This document shows positions 1 through 5,362 of a stretch of 9,239 nucleotides of DNA, piece by piece. Under the pieces are notes generated by a model. The model searched no databases. It was not told the DNA's origin and worked only from the letters and a program-made list of their open reading frames with translations. The DNA is from Nitrospirota bacterium (lineage in GTDB: Bacteria; Nitrospirota; 9FT-COMBO-42-15; HDB-SIOI813): positions 1 through 9,239 of the forward strand of contig JACROQ010000081.1 in NCBI GenBank assembly GCA_016214375.1. The letters are read 5' to 3'. The translations under genes and the position numbers were made by a program. Position 1 is the stretch's first letter, and each line of letters starts with the position of its first letter.

Positions 1-74
1 TTTGTATGGGCAACCATCTTTTCCTGAATCCTGATATACAGGGCATCAACCTCTTTGTCATATTCAATCTTCAT
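1..74 (-). CDS. DUF2283 family protein, 5' end only
   Basis: Only the first 24 codons are inside the window. The start MKIEYDKEVDALYIRI matches the usual opening of DUF2283 proteins (small proteins of about 65-80 residues, often found beside toxin-antitoxin-like genes, with no established biochemical role). The ATG at 74-72 is supported by a GGAGG Shine-Dalgarno at 83-79, four bases upstream. It has the same orientation as the DUF2442/DUF4160 pair upstream and is separated from it by a 94-bp AT-rich gap that holds a perfect 16-bp palindrome. The rest of the gene lies off the left edge, so whether it is intact cannot be judged. Confidence 0.75.
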   Translation of the reverse strand, partial: MKIEYDKEVDALYIRIQEKMVAHT

Positions 75-100
75 AATGCCTCCATACAAAATTTCATTAA

Positions 101-116
101 ATTTGCACGTGCAAAT
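101..116. repeat. Perfect 16-bp palindrome upstream of the DUF2283 gene
   Basis: ATTTGCACGTGCAAAT is fully self-complementary. It sits 27 bp upstream of the DUF2283 start codon in an AT-rich gap. The size, symmetry and position suit an operator for a dimeric regulator, but no clear -35/-10 pair was found around it and no regulator is identified. Confidence 0.4.
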
Positions 117-168
117 ATTTATTAATAATGATCAAACAAAAGATAGGAGTCGCCGGCGAACTTCTTGT

Positions 169-438
169 TCACTCTTTTGAGGATGTTCGGGGTGCTGGAG
201 CTCCTCGAAGGAGTCCTTCGGTGCTTAAATCTTCATCTATATCCCCCCAATGACTGCCATAACCTCCACCGCAGATTTGCCAGATCTTTCGTTGCTCCGG
301 TGTTGCATTAAATAACCTGGGGTACCAGGTAAGGGGTACAGAAATAGTACGACCATCCATTAAACTAACGCTTACGGTATCCTCAGTTACCTGAACACCC
401 TTCACCCTTTCATCTGCTGCCGGTGCCAAAATACCCAT
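169..438 (-). CDS. DUF2442 domain protein (probable antitoxin-like partner)
   Basis: This is an 89-residue protein. It carries the DUF2442 pattern: a beta-rich segment with TEDTVSVSLMDGRTISVPL (residues 18-36), then WYPRLFNATPEQR (38-50), the GGGYGSHW glycine-rich turn (57-64), and the closing DIDEDLSTEGLLRG (66-79). Length is normal for the family. DUF2442 proteins commonly follow a DUF4160 gene, and the pair is often described as toxin-antitoxin-like; the biochemical role is not established. The start at 438 has GGAG seven bases upstream, inside the end of the DUF4160 gene, and the two reading frames overlap by 29 bp, which implies translational coupling. It should be transcribed from the promoter at 668-696. 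Confidence 0.85.
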   Translation of the reverse strand: MGILAPAADERVKGVQVTEDTVSVSLMDGRTISVPLTWYPRLFNATPEQRKIWQICGGGYGSHWGDIDEDLSTEGLLRGAPAPRTSSKE

Positions 439-655
439 ACCATGACTCCAACAATTTTGATTGATTTTCCAGAATTATTGATTGTATCTCTCTTAACTCT
501 TTTGGGCTAAAACCAAAGTTACGTGCCAGACTTATCGGCTGCAACCAGAACTTGGCTGATAGATTCTCACGGTCAACATGAATATGTGGCGGCTCAGTTG
601 TTTCATGGCTATAAAAATAAAAACGATATGGCCCATGTCTTAATACAGTCGGCAT
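410..655 (-). CDS. DUF4160 domain protein (partner of DUF2442)
   Basis: This is an 81-residue protein beginning MPTVLRHGPYRFYFYSHE, the typical DUF4160 opening. The conserved EPPHIHV motif with HxH (residues 21-27), AKFWLQPISLA (34-44), the GF-PKEL-EI helix (48-57) and a final LLESWYGYF (68-76) all fit. Members are small and often paired with DUF2442; function is unproven and a toxin-like role is only inferred from gene pairing. An in-frame ATG exists upstream at 706, but the 655 start is preferred. It matches family starts, has AGGA seven bases upstream, and a consensus promoter (TTGACA, 17 bp, TACAAT) lies between 706 and 655, so a transcript from it could not include the upstream ATG. Confidence 0.85.
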   Translation of the reverse strand: MPTVLRHGPYRFYFYSHETTEPPHIHVDRENLSAKFWLQPISLARNFGFSPKELREIQSIILENQSKLLESWYGYFGTGSR

Positions 656-667
656 TATTTTATCCTG

Positions 668-696
668 ATTGTATGCAAGTAGAGCAGTTTTGTCAA
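668..696 (-). promoter_or_regulatory. Sigma70-type promoter of the DUF4160-DUF2442 operon
   Basis: On the minus strand TTGACA (696-691) is followed after 17 bp by TACAAT (673-668). This is a perfect -35 and a 5/6 -10 at ideal spacing. Only 12 bases separate the -10 box from the ATG at 655, so transcription should begin about 5-7 bases before the start codon. The AGGA at about 666-663 would then be outside the mRNA. Confidence 0.7.
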
Positions 697-717
697 TTAC
701 GAGCATTACGAGGTCAC

Positions 718-786
718 TTAGAACAGTACTTCCTCAATCCCCTCATAATTCCATTCACTGGGAAATTCTATTACCAATTTTTTCAT
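718..786 (-). other. Tiny open frame, 22 codons, unrecognised
   Basis: The minus strand encodes MKKLVIEFPSEWNYEGIEEVLF and then stops. The sequence looks protein-like and sits just upstream of the DUF4160 promoter in the same orientation. There is no good Shine-Dalgarno before the ATG. It could be the stub of a decayed gene or chance. I assign no function. Confidence 0.15.
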
Positions 787-828
787 AAGAGGGAAGGGGT
801 CAAATTTGATTACCTCAAAGACCCTCCT

Positions 829-948
829 GTATGTACACTCTTTCCAAGCAATTGGATGAAGAAGTTGCAAGGCTTCATCTGGAAAAGATCGGCGTCAAAC
901 TGACAAAAACTTTCGAGGGAACAGGCGGATTATATCGGTGTTCCTGTC
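829..948 (+). pseudogene. ahcY: Fragment of S-adenosylhomocysteine hydrolase, frameshifted
   Basis: From about 831 the plus strand reads MYTLSKQLDEEVARLHLEK and then IGVKLTK. After a +1 shift it continues with LSREQADYIGVPV up to 948. Together these match the conserved C-terminal region of adenosylhomocysteinase (in intact enzymes roughly LDEEVARLHL..GVKLT..QA.YIGVPV.GPYK..HYRY). The shift falls in the A-run at 905-909, where one extra A breaks the frame. The conserved final residues (GPYKPDHYRY) are missing, and nothing resembling the rest of the ~430-residue enzyme lies upstream, where an in-frame stop occurs at 807-809. This is therefore a decayed, non-functional scrap of a methyl-cycle gene left between two TA-like loci. 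The family assignment is from recalled motif similarity. Confidence 0.75.
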
Positions 949-964
949 GTATCGAGAGATTTTG

Positions 965-991
965 TGATACCAAATCATGATACCAAAATCA
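965..991 (+). repeat. Two tandem copies of a 13-bp repeat before the PIN promoter
   Basis: TGATACCAAATCA (965-977) is followed immediately by TGATACCAAAATCA (978-991), which differs by one inserted A. The pair ends three bases before the -35 box of the PIN-gene promoter, so it could be a regulator binding site. It could equally be a simple duplication. Confidence 0.45.
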
Positions 992-993
992 TT

Positions 994-1022
994 TTGACAT
1001 AAAAACCTCATCCTGTTATATT
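994..1022 (+). promoter_or_regulatory. Strong sigma70-type promoter for the PIN-domain gene
   Basis: TTGACA (994-999), a 17-bp spacer and TATATT (1017-1022) form a near-consensus promoter, with a TG dinucleotide at 1014-1015 giving an extended -10. The predicted start near 1029 leaves a ~37-nt leader containing the AAGGA Shine-Dalgarno for the ATG at 1066. Confidence 0.7.
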
Positions 1023-1065
1023 AGGCCCATATCAGTATAGATATAAAAGTATGGAAAGGAAGACC

Positions 1066-1422
1066 ATGCGGGAGCAGAACATTACATCACAATTGGAGGA
1101 GTTGCCAGAGGATTTAAAATACCAATATATTCTTAGAGATACTGCTATTGACTTCTCGCTGCATTCTATCGGGGTGATACTATTTAGAAATAACAAAGAC
1201 ACTATTTTCCTTGAGTTCACTAAGGATGTTATTCCTAAGGTTGAGATTATTACGTTACAGAAATCCCTGTATGAGGACCTTGCCCAGGATAAGAAAACAT
1301 TTGGACTAGACTTTGATGATTTGTATCAATATAAAATTGCCAAACAACGGGATTTGAAAATAGTCACTATGGATAAAGATTTTGAAAAGGTTAAGAAAGA
1401 AATAGAGATTATTTTTTTGTAA
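1066..1422 (+). CDS. Short PIN-domain protein (VapC-like), possibly fused to an antitoxin N-terminus
   Basis: This is a 118-residue protein. Residues 21-118 look like a compact PIN domain: a first strand ending in an acidic residue (YILRDTAID, D25), then SLHSIGVILF (31-40), the LDFDDLYQY segment (81-89) and VTMDKDF (100-106) with further acidic residues, closing with EIEIIFL. PIN proteins are usually metal-dependent ribonucleases and act as VapC-type toxins. Residues 1-20 (MREQNITSQLEELPEDLKYQ) instead resemble the opening of a DUF2281-like antitoxin, and no separate antitoxin gene is present. The start at 1066 is preferred over the in-frame ATG at 1051 because AAGGA lies five bases before it and nothing precedes 1051. 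A strong promoter drives it. It could be a natural short PIN protein, or a deletion chimera that may be inactive. Confidence 0.7.
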   Translation: MREQNITSQLEELPEDLKYQYILRDTAIDFSLHSIGVILFRNNKDTIFLEFTKDVIPKVEIITLQKSLYEDLAQDKKTFGLDFDDLYQYKIAKQRDLKIVTMDKDFEKVKKEIEIIFL

Positions 1423-1449
1423 GTATAGCTGATTGACCCGAACATATAA

Positions 1450-1665
1450 AGGCTCTTACTAATTTTAATTACCCTCTGGCCAATTGGGGTTATTCTCCTC
1501 GTCCTTATTGCACTACGTATCAGTGCTAATCTTCTCAGCCATCGCATCAAGCAGTGGAACTGGGAAAAACACCTCTTTATGGGAATCATTCCCCTTGTAA
1601 ATAAGAAGGATTGCGGAAGGATTGCGTGGTCCGACCCTATTCTCCCTTCTTTACCTGCGGCATAG
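1450..1665 (+). pseudogene. Open frame without start, possible membrane-protein remnant
   Basis: Between stops at 1447 and 1663 the plus strand reads 71 open codons. They include a hydrophobic run (LLLILITLWPIGVILLVLIA) followed by a basic stretch (RISANLLSHRIKQW), the look of a transmembrane helix and its cytosolic end. It faintly recalls the N-terminal part of small mechanosensitive channels, but that is weak. There is no start codon or ribosome site ahead of it and the first ATG is at 1577. An 11-bp tandem duplication (AAGGATTGCGG, then AAGGATTGCGT) lies at 1606-1627. I treat it as a probable gene scrap; chance is not excluded. Confidence 0.25.
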
Positions 1666-1689
1666 GGGAGGGTTTCAAACCCTCCCCTA
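1663..1689. repeat. Perfect 13-bp inverted repeat (hairpin) between convergent genes
   Basis: TAGGGGAGGGTTT (1663-1675) and AAACCCTCCCCTA (1677-1689) are exact complements around a single C; as RNA it would form an 11-bp GC-rich stem with a five-base loop. It lies between the plus-strand PIN region and the 3' end of the minus-strand lyase gene. The position fits a bidirectional terminator, but neither side has a U-tract, so it may equally be an interspersed palindromic repeat. Confidence 0.55.
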
Positions 1690-1768
1690 CCCAGTTTCCC
1701 AATTCACTAACTTCCCAACTGCCAATTTACCAATTTTCCAACTTCCAATTCCCTAATTTCCCAATTTC
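1690..1768. repeat. Degenerate pyrimidine-rich repeat (CCAATTT/CCAACTT type)
   Basis: About 80 bp consist of irregular repeats of 7-9 bp around TTCCCAATT, CCAACTT, CCAATTTA and CCAATTCCCTAATTT. The array passes the stop codon of the minus-strand lyase at 1753-1755, so the last residues of that protein (KLGN) are encoded by repeat sequence. The repeat is visible by eye; its copy number elsewhere in the genome is unknown. Confidence 0.6.
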
Positions 1769-3198
1769 CTACGCTTAGTTTTTCCCTTAGCCCTTCTCAC
1801 GCTGGTCATCTGATAAGGGTCCAGGATTTTTTCGGCCTCGGCCTTTGACAGGATCCCTTTCTCAATCACCAAATCCCGTATGGACCTTCCTGATGCAAGG
1901 GATTCTTTGGCGATGCGGGCTACGGCTTCATAGCCGATCACAGGATTCAGAATGGTGGCCAGACTGAGGGTGCGTTCTGCCAGCTCCCGGCAGCGCTCCT
2001 CATCTGCAACAATCCCTTTGACACATTTTTCAGTAAATACCCTGACGACATTAGTCAAGAAGCGGATAGACTGCAGGAGGTTGTAATTGATGACCGGCAT
2101 CATCACATTGAGCTCCAACTGGCCGGCCTGGGCCGCAAGGGTAATCGCTGTATCATTCCCGATCACCTGGAACCCGACCATGTTGAGCGCCTCGGCCATA
2201 GACGGATTGACCTTGCCGGGCATGATGGAAGAACCAGGCTGTACTGCCGGGAGGCGGATCTCTGCAAGACCGGTCATGGGGCCGGAGCTCAGGAGCCGCA
2301 GGTCATTGGCGATCCGGATCAGCTCTGCGGCAAGCATCCTAAGGCCTCCGGAGAGGGAGACAAAATCAGACATACTCTGCATCGAGGCGACCAGGTTCTT
2401 TGAACCATAAAGACGAAACCCCGTGAGCTTACAGAGATACACGACCATCTTCTTCTGATAATCCGGATGGGTATTTATCCCTGTCCCCACTGCAGAACCC
2501 CCGATGCCCAACTCTAAAAGGCGGTCTGCCTCTTGCCGAATGGCCTTGCACCCCTTGTTCACAGCAACGGCATAGGCTGAGAACTCCTGTCCCAGCCGTA
2601 TAGGGACGGCATCCTGCAGATGGGTCCGGCCTGACTTGATAATCCCATCAAACTCCCTCCCCTTCGCCTCAAGGGCCTCGCCAAGCCCCTCTAAAACCGG
2701 CATCAGATCCGTAATCGCGAAGAGGGCTGCAATCCGCATGGCCGTCGGAAAGACATCGTTCGTGGACTGAGACATGTTGACATGGTCATTCGGATGGACA
2801 ATCGAGTAGTCTCCCCTCTCCCCACCGAGTATCTCAATGGCCCGGTTTGCAATCACCTCATTGCCATTCATGTTGTGCGACGTACCGGCCCCGGCCTGGA
2901 AGACATCCACAACAAAATGCTCATACCACTCTCCTTCAGCCATCTCCCCTGCCGCCTGCACAATCGCCCCCCCCCTGCGCCTGTCCAATTTCCCGGCATC
3001 CATATTCGCAAGGGCAGCCGCCTTTTTAATCAATGCCGTAGCACGGATAAACTCAGGCCGGGAGGTCACCCCGCTGATCGGGAAATTCTCAACCGCCCTG
3101 GCAGTCTGCACCCCGTAGTAGGCCCAGGTAGGGACCTGCTTCTCTCCGAGGGAGTCCCGCTCTATCCTGAATCCCTTTCTCGCTTTTTGCCTCTTCAT
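1753..3198 (-). CDS. aspA: Aspartate ammonia-lyase (aspartase/fumarase superfamily)
   Basis: This 481-residue enzyme interconverts L-aspartate with fumarate and ammonia in the cytosol. The N-terminal RIERDSLGEKQVP..AYYGVQT (11-32) with ENFPISG (37-43) is aspartase-like. Conserved regions in order are GAGTSHNMNGNEV (103-115), SQSTNDVFPT (143-152), SGRTHLQDAVPI (189-200) and the superfamily signature GSSIMPGKVNP (322-332). Relative to the well-studied Bacillus aspartase numbering, the active-site set sits at a constant +5 offset: T106, S145, T146, N147, T192, H193, S323, K329 and N331. GQLELNVMMP (359-368) also favours aspartase over class II fumarase, although the MPGK variant is fumarase-like, so fumarase activity cannot be excluded. 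After PYQMTS the protein has a ~16-residue basic tail partly encoded by repeat DNA. Start: AAGGG lies eight bases before the ATG at 3198. It is the last gene of the minus-strand cstA-propeller-aspA series. Confidence 0.85.
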   Translation of the reverse strand: MKRQKARKGFRIERDSLGEKQVPTWAYYGVQTARAVENFPISGVTSRPEFIRATALIKKAAALANMDAGKLDRRRGGAIVQAAGEMAEGEWYEHFVVDVFQAGAGTSHNMNGNEVIANRAIEILGGERGDYSIVHPNDHVNMSQSTNDVFPTAMRIAALFAITDLMPVLEGLGEALEAKGREFDGIIKSGRTHLQDAVPIRLGQEFSAYAVAVNKGCKAIRQEADRLLELGIGGSAVGTGINTHPDYQKKMVVYLCKLTGFRLYGSKNLVASMQSMSDFVSLSGGLRMLAAELIRIANDLRLLSSGPMTGLAEIRLPAVQPGSSIMPGKVNPSMAEALNMVGFQVIGNDTAITLAAQAGQLELNVMMPVINYNLLQSIRFLTNVVRVFTEKCVKGIVADEERCRELAERTLSLATILNPVIGYEAVARIAKESLASGRSIRDLVIEKGILSKAEAEKILDPYQMTSVRRAKGKTKRRKLGN

Positions 3199-3213
3199 GA
3201 AAAGGCCCTTCCC

Positions 3214-3371
3214 TTCAGCAGCCTGCTGAAAAGTCCTGCAATGTCACCCTGAACCCTTCGGCCACGCTCAGCGTAAACTCCATCAAGGGTCTGATAACTC
3301 ATTGTTTATCAGATGCTTCGCTTCGCTCAGAATGACAATCTTGGGCATTCCATGCCTTTTTCAGCAGCCTG
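3214..3371. repeat. Nested inverted-repeat intergenic element (MITE/REP-like)
   Basis: The 180-bp gap between the propeller and lyase genes is almost entirely structured. The 12-mer TTCAGCAGCCTG occurs at 3214-3225 and again at 3360-3371. Outer inverted arms are CTGCTGAAAA (3223-3232) and TTTTCAGCAG (3358-3367). Middle arms are TGTCACCCTGAAC (3242-3254) against GCTCAGAATGACA (3325-3337), matching 10 of 13. The inner arms are TCTGATAA (3290-3297) and TTATCAGA (3306-3313). There is no coding potential. The concentric layout suggests a non-autonomous mobile or interspersed palindromic element. Confidence 0.6.
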
Positions 3372-3378
3372 TTAATTC

Positions 3379-5223
3379 TCACTGAACACCATTACCGGAT
3401 GAAGCGCCATTACCGGTCAGCATAACCCGCAGCCCCTCACCCCCGGCCGCAAGGTATATATGGTTATCCTCCCCTACAGTAATCGTTGAGATGCTGCCTG
3501 TGGTATCATGTTTTGCCGTTGAGACTGGCTTCATGGGATCACTCACGTTGAAGATGCCGACCTCTTTTTCACTGTAGATATACAACTGATCCCCCTTCAG
3601 ATAGATCCCCTTTATCTTATAGTCCACACTGATCTCTCTGACCTCCTTGATCGATTTGGGATCCGCAATATCTATGACGAGCACCTTACCCCTGCCGCTC
3701 GTGAGAAAGGCAAAGGTGTCCTTTATCCTGACAGGACCGGCCCCCCTGGCATGGAAGAGACTGGCCCGTACCGGCATCGCAGGATTACTGATATCGACCA
3801 CCTCTAATCCGGCATCCCCCTCAGCGATCAGGAGATACCCCTTATGCAGAATCAGGTCCCGAGGGCTCTCCTCTGTCGCATAGGTTGCAACAAGCTTAGG
3901 CTTTACAGACTCTGACACATCCACAATCTGCACACCCACCTCTCCATCCGCAATGTAGGCAGACGTCCCGTCCACAACCACCTTGCCTGCAATCCCGGGG
4001 GTATCATATCCACCGATCCTGACAGGTTTATAGGGATCACTGTAATCGATGATATGGAGTCCCGCATCCCCGGCGGCCACAAAGGCAAGAGACTCCTGCA
4101 TCAAGAGACCCTGAGAATCACCCGGCAATTCAAGGGTGGTAACCCATGTGGGATTGGCCGGATTACTGATGTCGATCACCTGAAAACCTTGCGAACCATT
4201 GGCAATATAGGCATACTTCCCCTTGGTGTACAGATCATGGGCATAGCCGTAATACCCATAGCCGGCCACCTCGTAAGGCCGCCTTGGGTTAGAGACGTTG
4301 ATGACCTTGATCCCGGATTCCCAGTCTGCAATGTAGGCATAGTCCCCCCTGACCTTAACATCCCATACCATCCCGCTGGTCTCCAGACTGCCGGCGATAG
4401 CCGGTCTCGCGGGATTACTGACATCAATGACCTGAAGGCCGGACTTCCAGTCTGCCACATAGGCATATTGCCCGGAGACAAAGACACCTCTCGCATTTCC
4501 CGGTGTCTTTAAGAAGCCGACCCCGCGCGGTCTTAACGGATTCTGTATATCAATGATATGGAGCCCTGTATAATAGGAGGCCACATAGGCAAAGTTGTCT
4601 TTCACAAAGACATCCTCCGCATTGATGGCCGCGGGATAACTCGATACGAGCATGGGCTTTCTTGGATTCACGATATCCACAACGAGGAGCCCCCCCTTAT
4701 CTGCGGCCACAAGGGCATAGTTCCCCTTGACTGCAATCCCCCAGGCAAGACCCTTTGTCTCGAACCGGCTCAGGAGTTCAGGACGGGCAGGGTTTTTTAC
4801 ATCAATAATAGAGACACCGCCGCGGTGGTCTGCTACATAAACATAATTTCCGACAACCTGCACGATATAGGCGAGTCCCTGTGTGGCGACATTGCCGATA
4901 ATCCGTGAGGCTAATGGGTTTTTTACATCCATGATCTCAAGTCCGTGATCGTCATCGCCTACATAGGCGATGTTATCCTGGACATATATCCCCTTTGGAG
5001 ACCCCGGGGTGTGGACATTGGTGAGGTGGATCAGTTTATAGGGAAAGGTGACATCGTAGATGTGGAGGCCGGAATACCAGTCTACAAGATAGAGATAATT
5101 CTCCTTGAGGAAGAGCTTCCTTGCATACCCCCCTTTTGTTGGATCCCCGATCTCAGGAGGGGCGGCTAAACAGGGCTGAATCAGAAACAGTGTCAACAAT
5201 AAACTTGAAATAATCCTTCGCAT
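3379..5223 (-). CDS. Secreted LVIVD-repeat beta-propeller protein (14 repeats)
   Basis: This 614-residue protein starts with a signal peptide (MRRIISSLLLTLFLIQPCLA, cleavage probably near residue 20-21). The cysteine at 18 does not sit in a good lipobox, so it is predicted to be exported rather than lipidated. From residue 32 to the end it is built of 14 consecutive units of about 42 residues with the pattern G..V.V.G.YAYVAD...GL.VIDVSNP..P, the LVIVD repeat. Units 1-12 are 42-43 residues, unit 13 is 40 and unit 14 is a shortened 38 ending in a Ser/Gly/Asn tail. LVIVD repeats fold as propeller blades, and 14 units would make two seven-bladed propellers. Such proteins act outside the cytoplasm; no enzymatic motif is visible and the ligand is unknown. 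The start ATG at 5223 has GGAG six bases upstream. It lies between cstA and aspA on the same strand. Confidence 0.88.
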   Translation of the reverse strand: MRRIISSLLLTLFLIQPCLAAPPEIGDPTKGGYARKLFLKENYLYLVDWYSGLHIYDVTFPYKLIHLTNVHTPGSPKGIYVQDNIAYVGDDDHGLEIMDVKNPLASRIIGNVATQGLAYIVQVVGNYVYVADHRGGVSIIDVKNPARPELLSRFETKGLAWGIAVKGNYALVAADKGGLLVVDIVNPRKPMLVSSYPAAINAEDVFVKDNFAYVASYYTGLHIIDIQNPLRPRGVGFLKTPGNARGVFVSGQYAYVADWKSGLQVIDVSNPARPAIAGSLETSGMVWDVKVRGDYAYIADWESGIKVINVSNPRRPYEVAGYGYYGYAHDLYTKGKYAYIANGSQGFQVIDISNPANPTWVTTLELPGDSQGLLMQESLAFVAAGDAGLHIIDYSDPYKPVRIGGYDTPGIAGKVVVDGTSAYIADGEVGVQIVDVSESVKPKLVATYATEESPRDLILHKGYLLIAEGDAGLEVVDISNPAMPVRASLFHARGAGPVRIKDTFAFLTSGRGKVLVIDIADPKSIKEVREISVDYKIKGIYLKGDQLYIYSEKEVGIFNVSDPMKPVSTAKHDTTGSISTITVGEDNHIYLAAGGEGLRVMLTGNGASSGNGVQ

Positions 5224-5282
5224 AAAAGTCTCCTGGTTTCAAATGCGATACGCTGCTGCGGCCAACGCTACGCCCGTGTCCT

Positions 5283-5362
5283 AAGTTTGCGCTCAAAAAT
5301 GCCCACGACCCATTGCATTTACTTCGTAGCAATGGGTGCCCCGCATTTTTCAGCGCAAACTT
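5283..5362. repeat. Eighty-base imperfect hairpin with 20-bp arms
   Basis: The arms AAGTTTGCGCTCAAAAATGC (5283-5302) and GCATTTTTCAGCGCAAACTT (5343-5362) pair at 19 of 20 positions. Inside is a second perfect 9-bp stem, ACCCATTGC (5308-5316) with GCAATGGGT (5329-5337), closed by a 12-base loop. The element ends exactly one base before the cstA stop codon. No U-tract follows on the cstA transcript, so it is not a classic intrinsic terminator. It could stabilise the cstA 3' end, attenuate read-through, or be an interspersed repeat. Confidence 0.65.

Noticed and set aside
187..216. GGAGCTCC and CGAAGGA/TCCTTCG palindromes near the DUF2442 3' end
   Set aside because: Short, inside coding sequence, and explainable by codon content; no sign of a regulatory or terminator role.
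523..903. 126-codon plus-strand open frame
   Set aside because: It is antisense to the well-supported DUF4160 gene in its first part and in a different frame from the ahcY scrap in its last part. No family resemblance and no ribosome site.
2782..3252. Plus-strand open frames of 60-156 codons antisense to aspA
   Set aside because: They mirror the codon structure of the aspartase gene, are rich in Pro/Arg/His, and have no motif of their own.
4054..4512. 152-codon plus-strand frame antisense to the propeller gene
   Set aside because: Its apparent internal repeats are only the reverse-complement shadow of the LVIVD repeats.
3379..5223. Repeats in the propeller gene as a possible CRISPR or DNA repeat array
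   Set aside because: The periodicity is about 126 bp and is a protein-level repeat with diverged codons; there are no identical short repeats with spacers.
5283..5362. Intrinsic terminator of cstA
   Set aside because: The hairpin is strong but has no following U-run on the cstA transcript, and its two-stage layout is too long for a typical terminator. It was annotated as a repeat.
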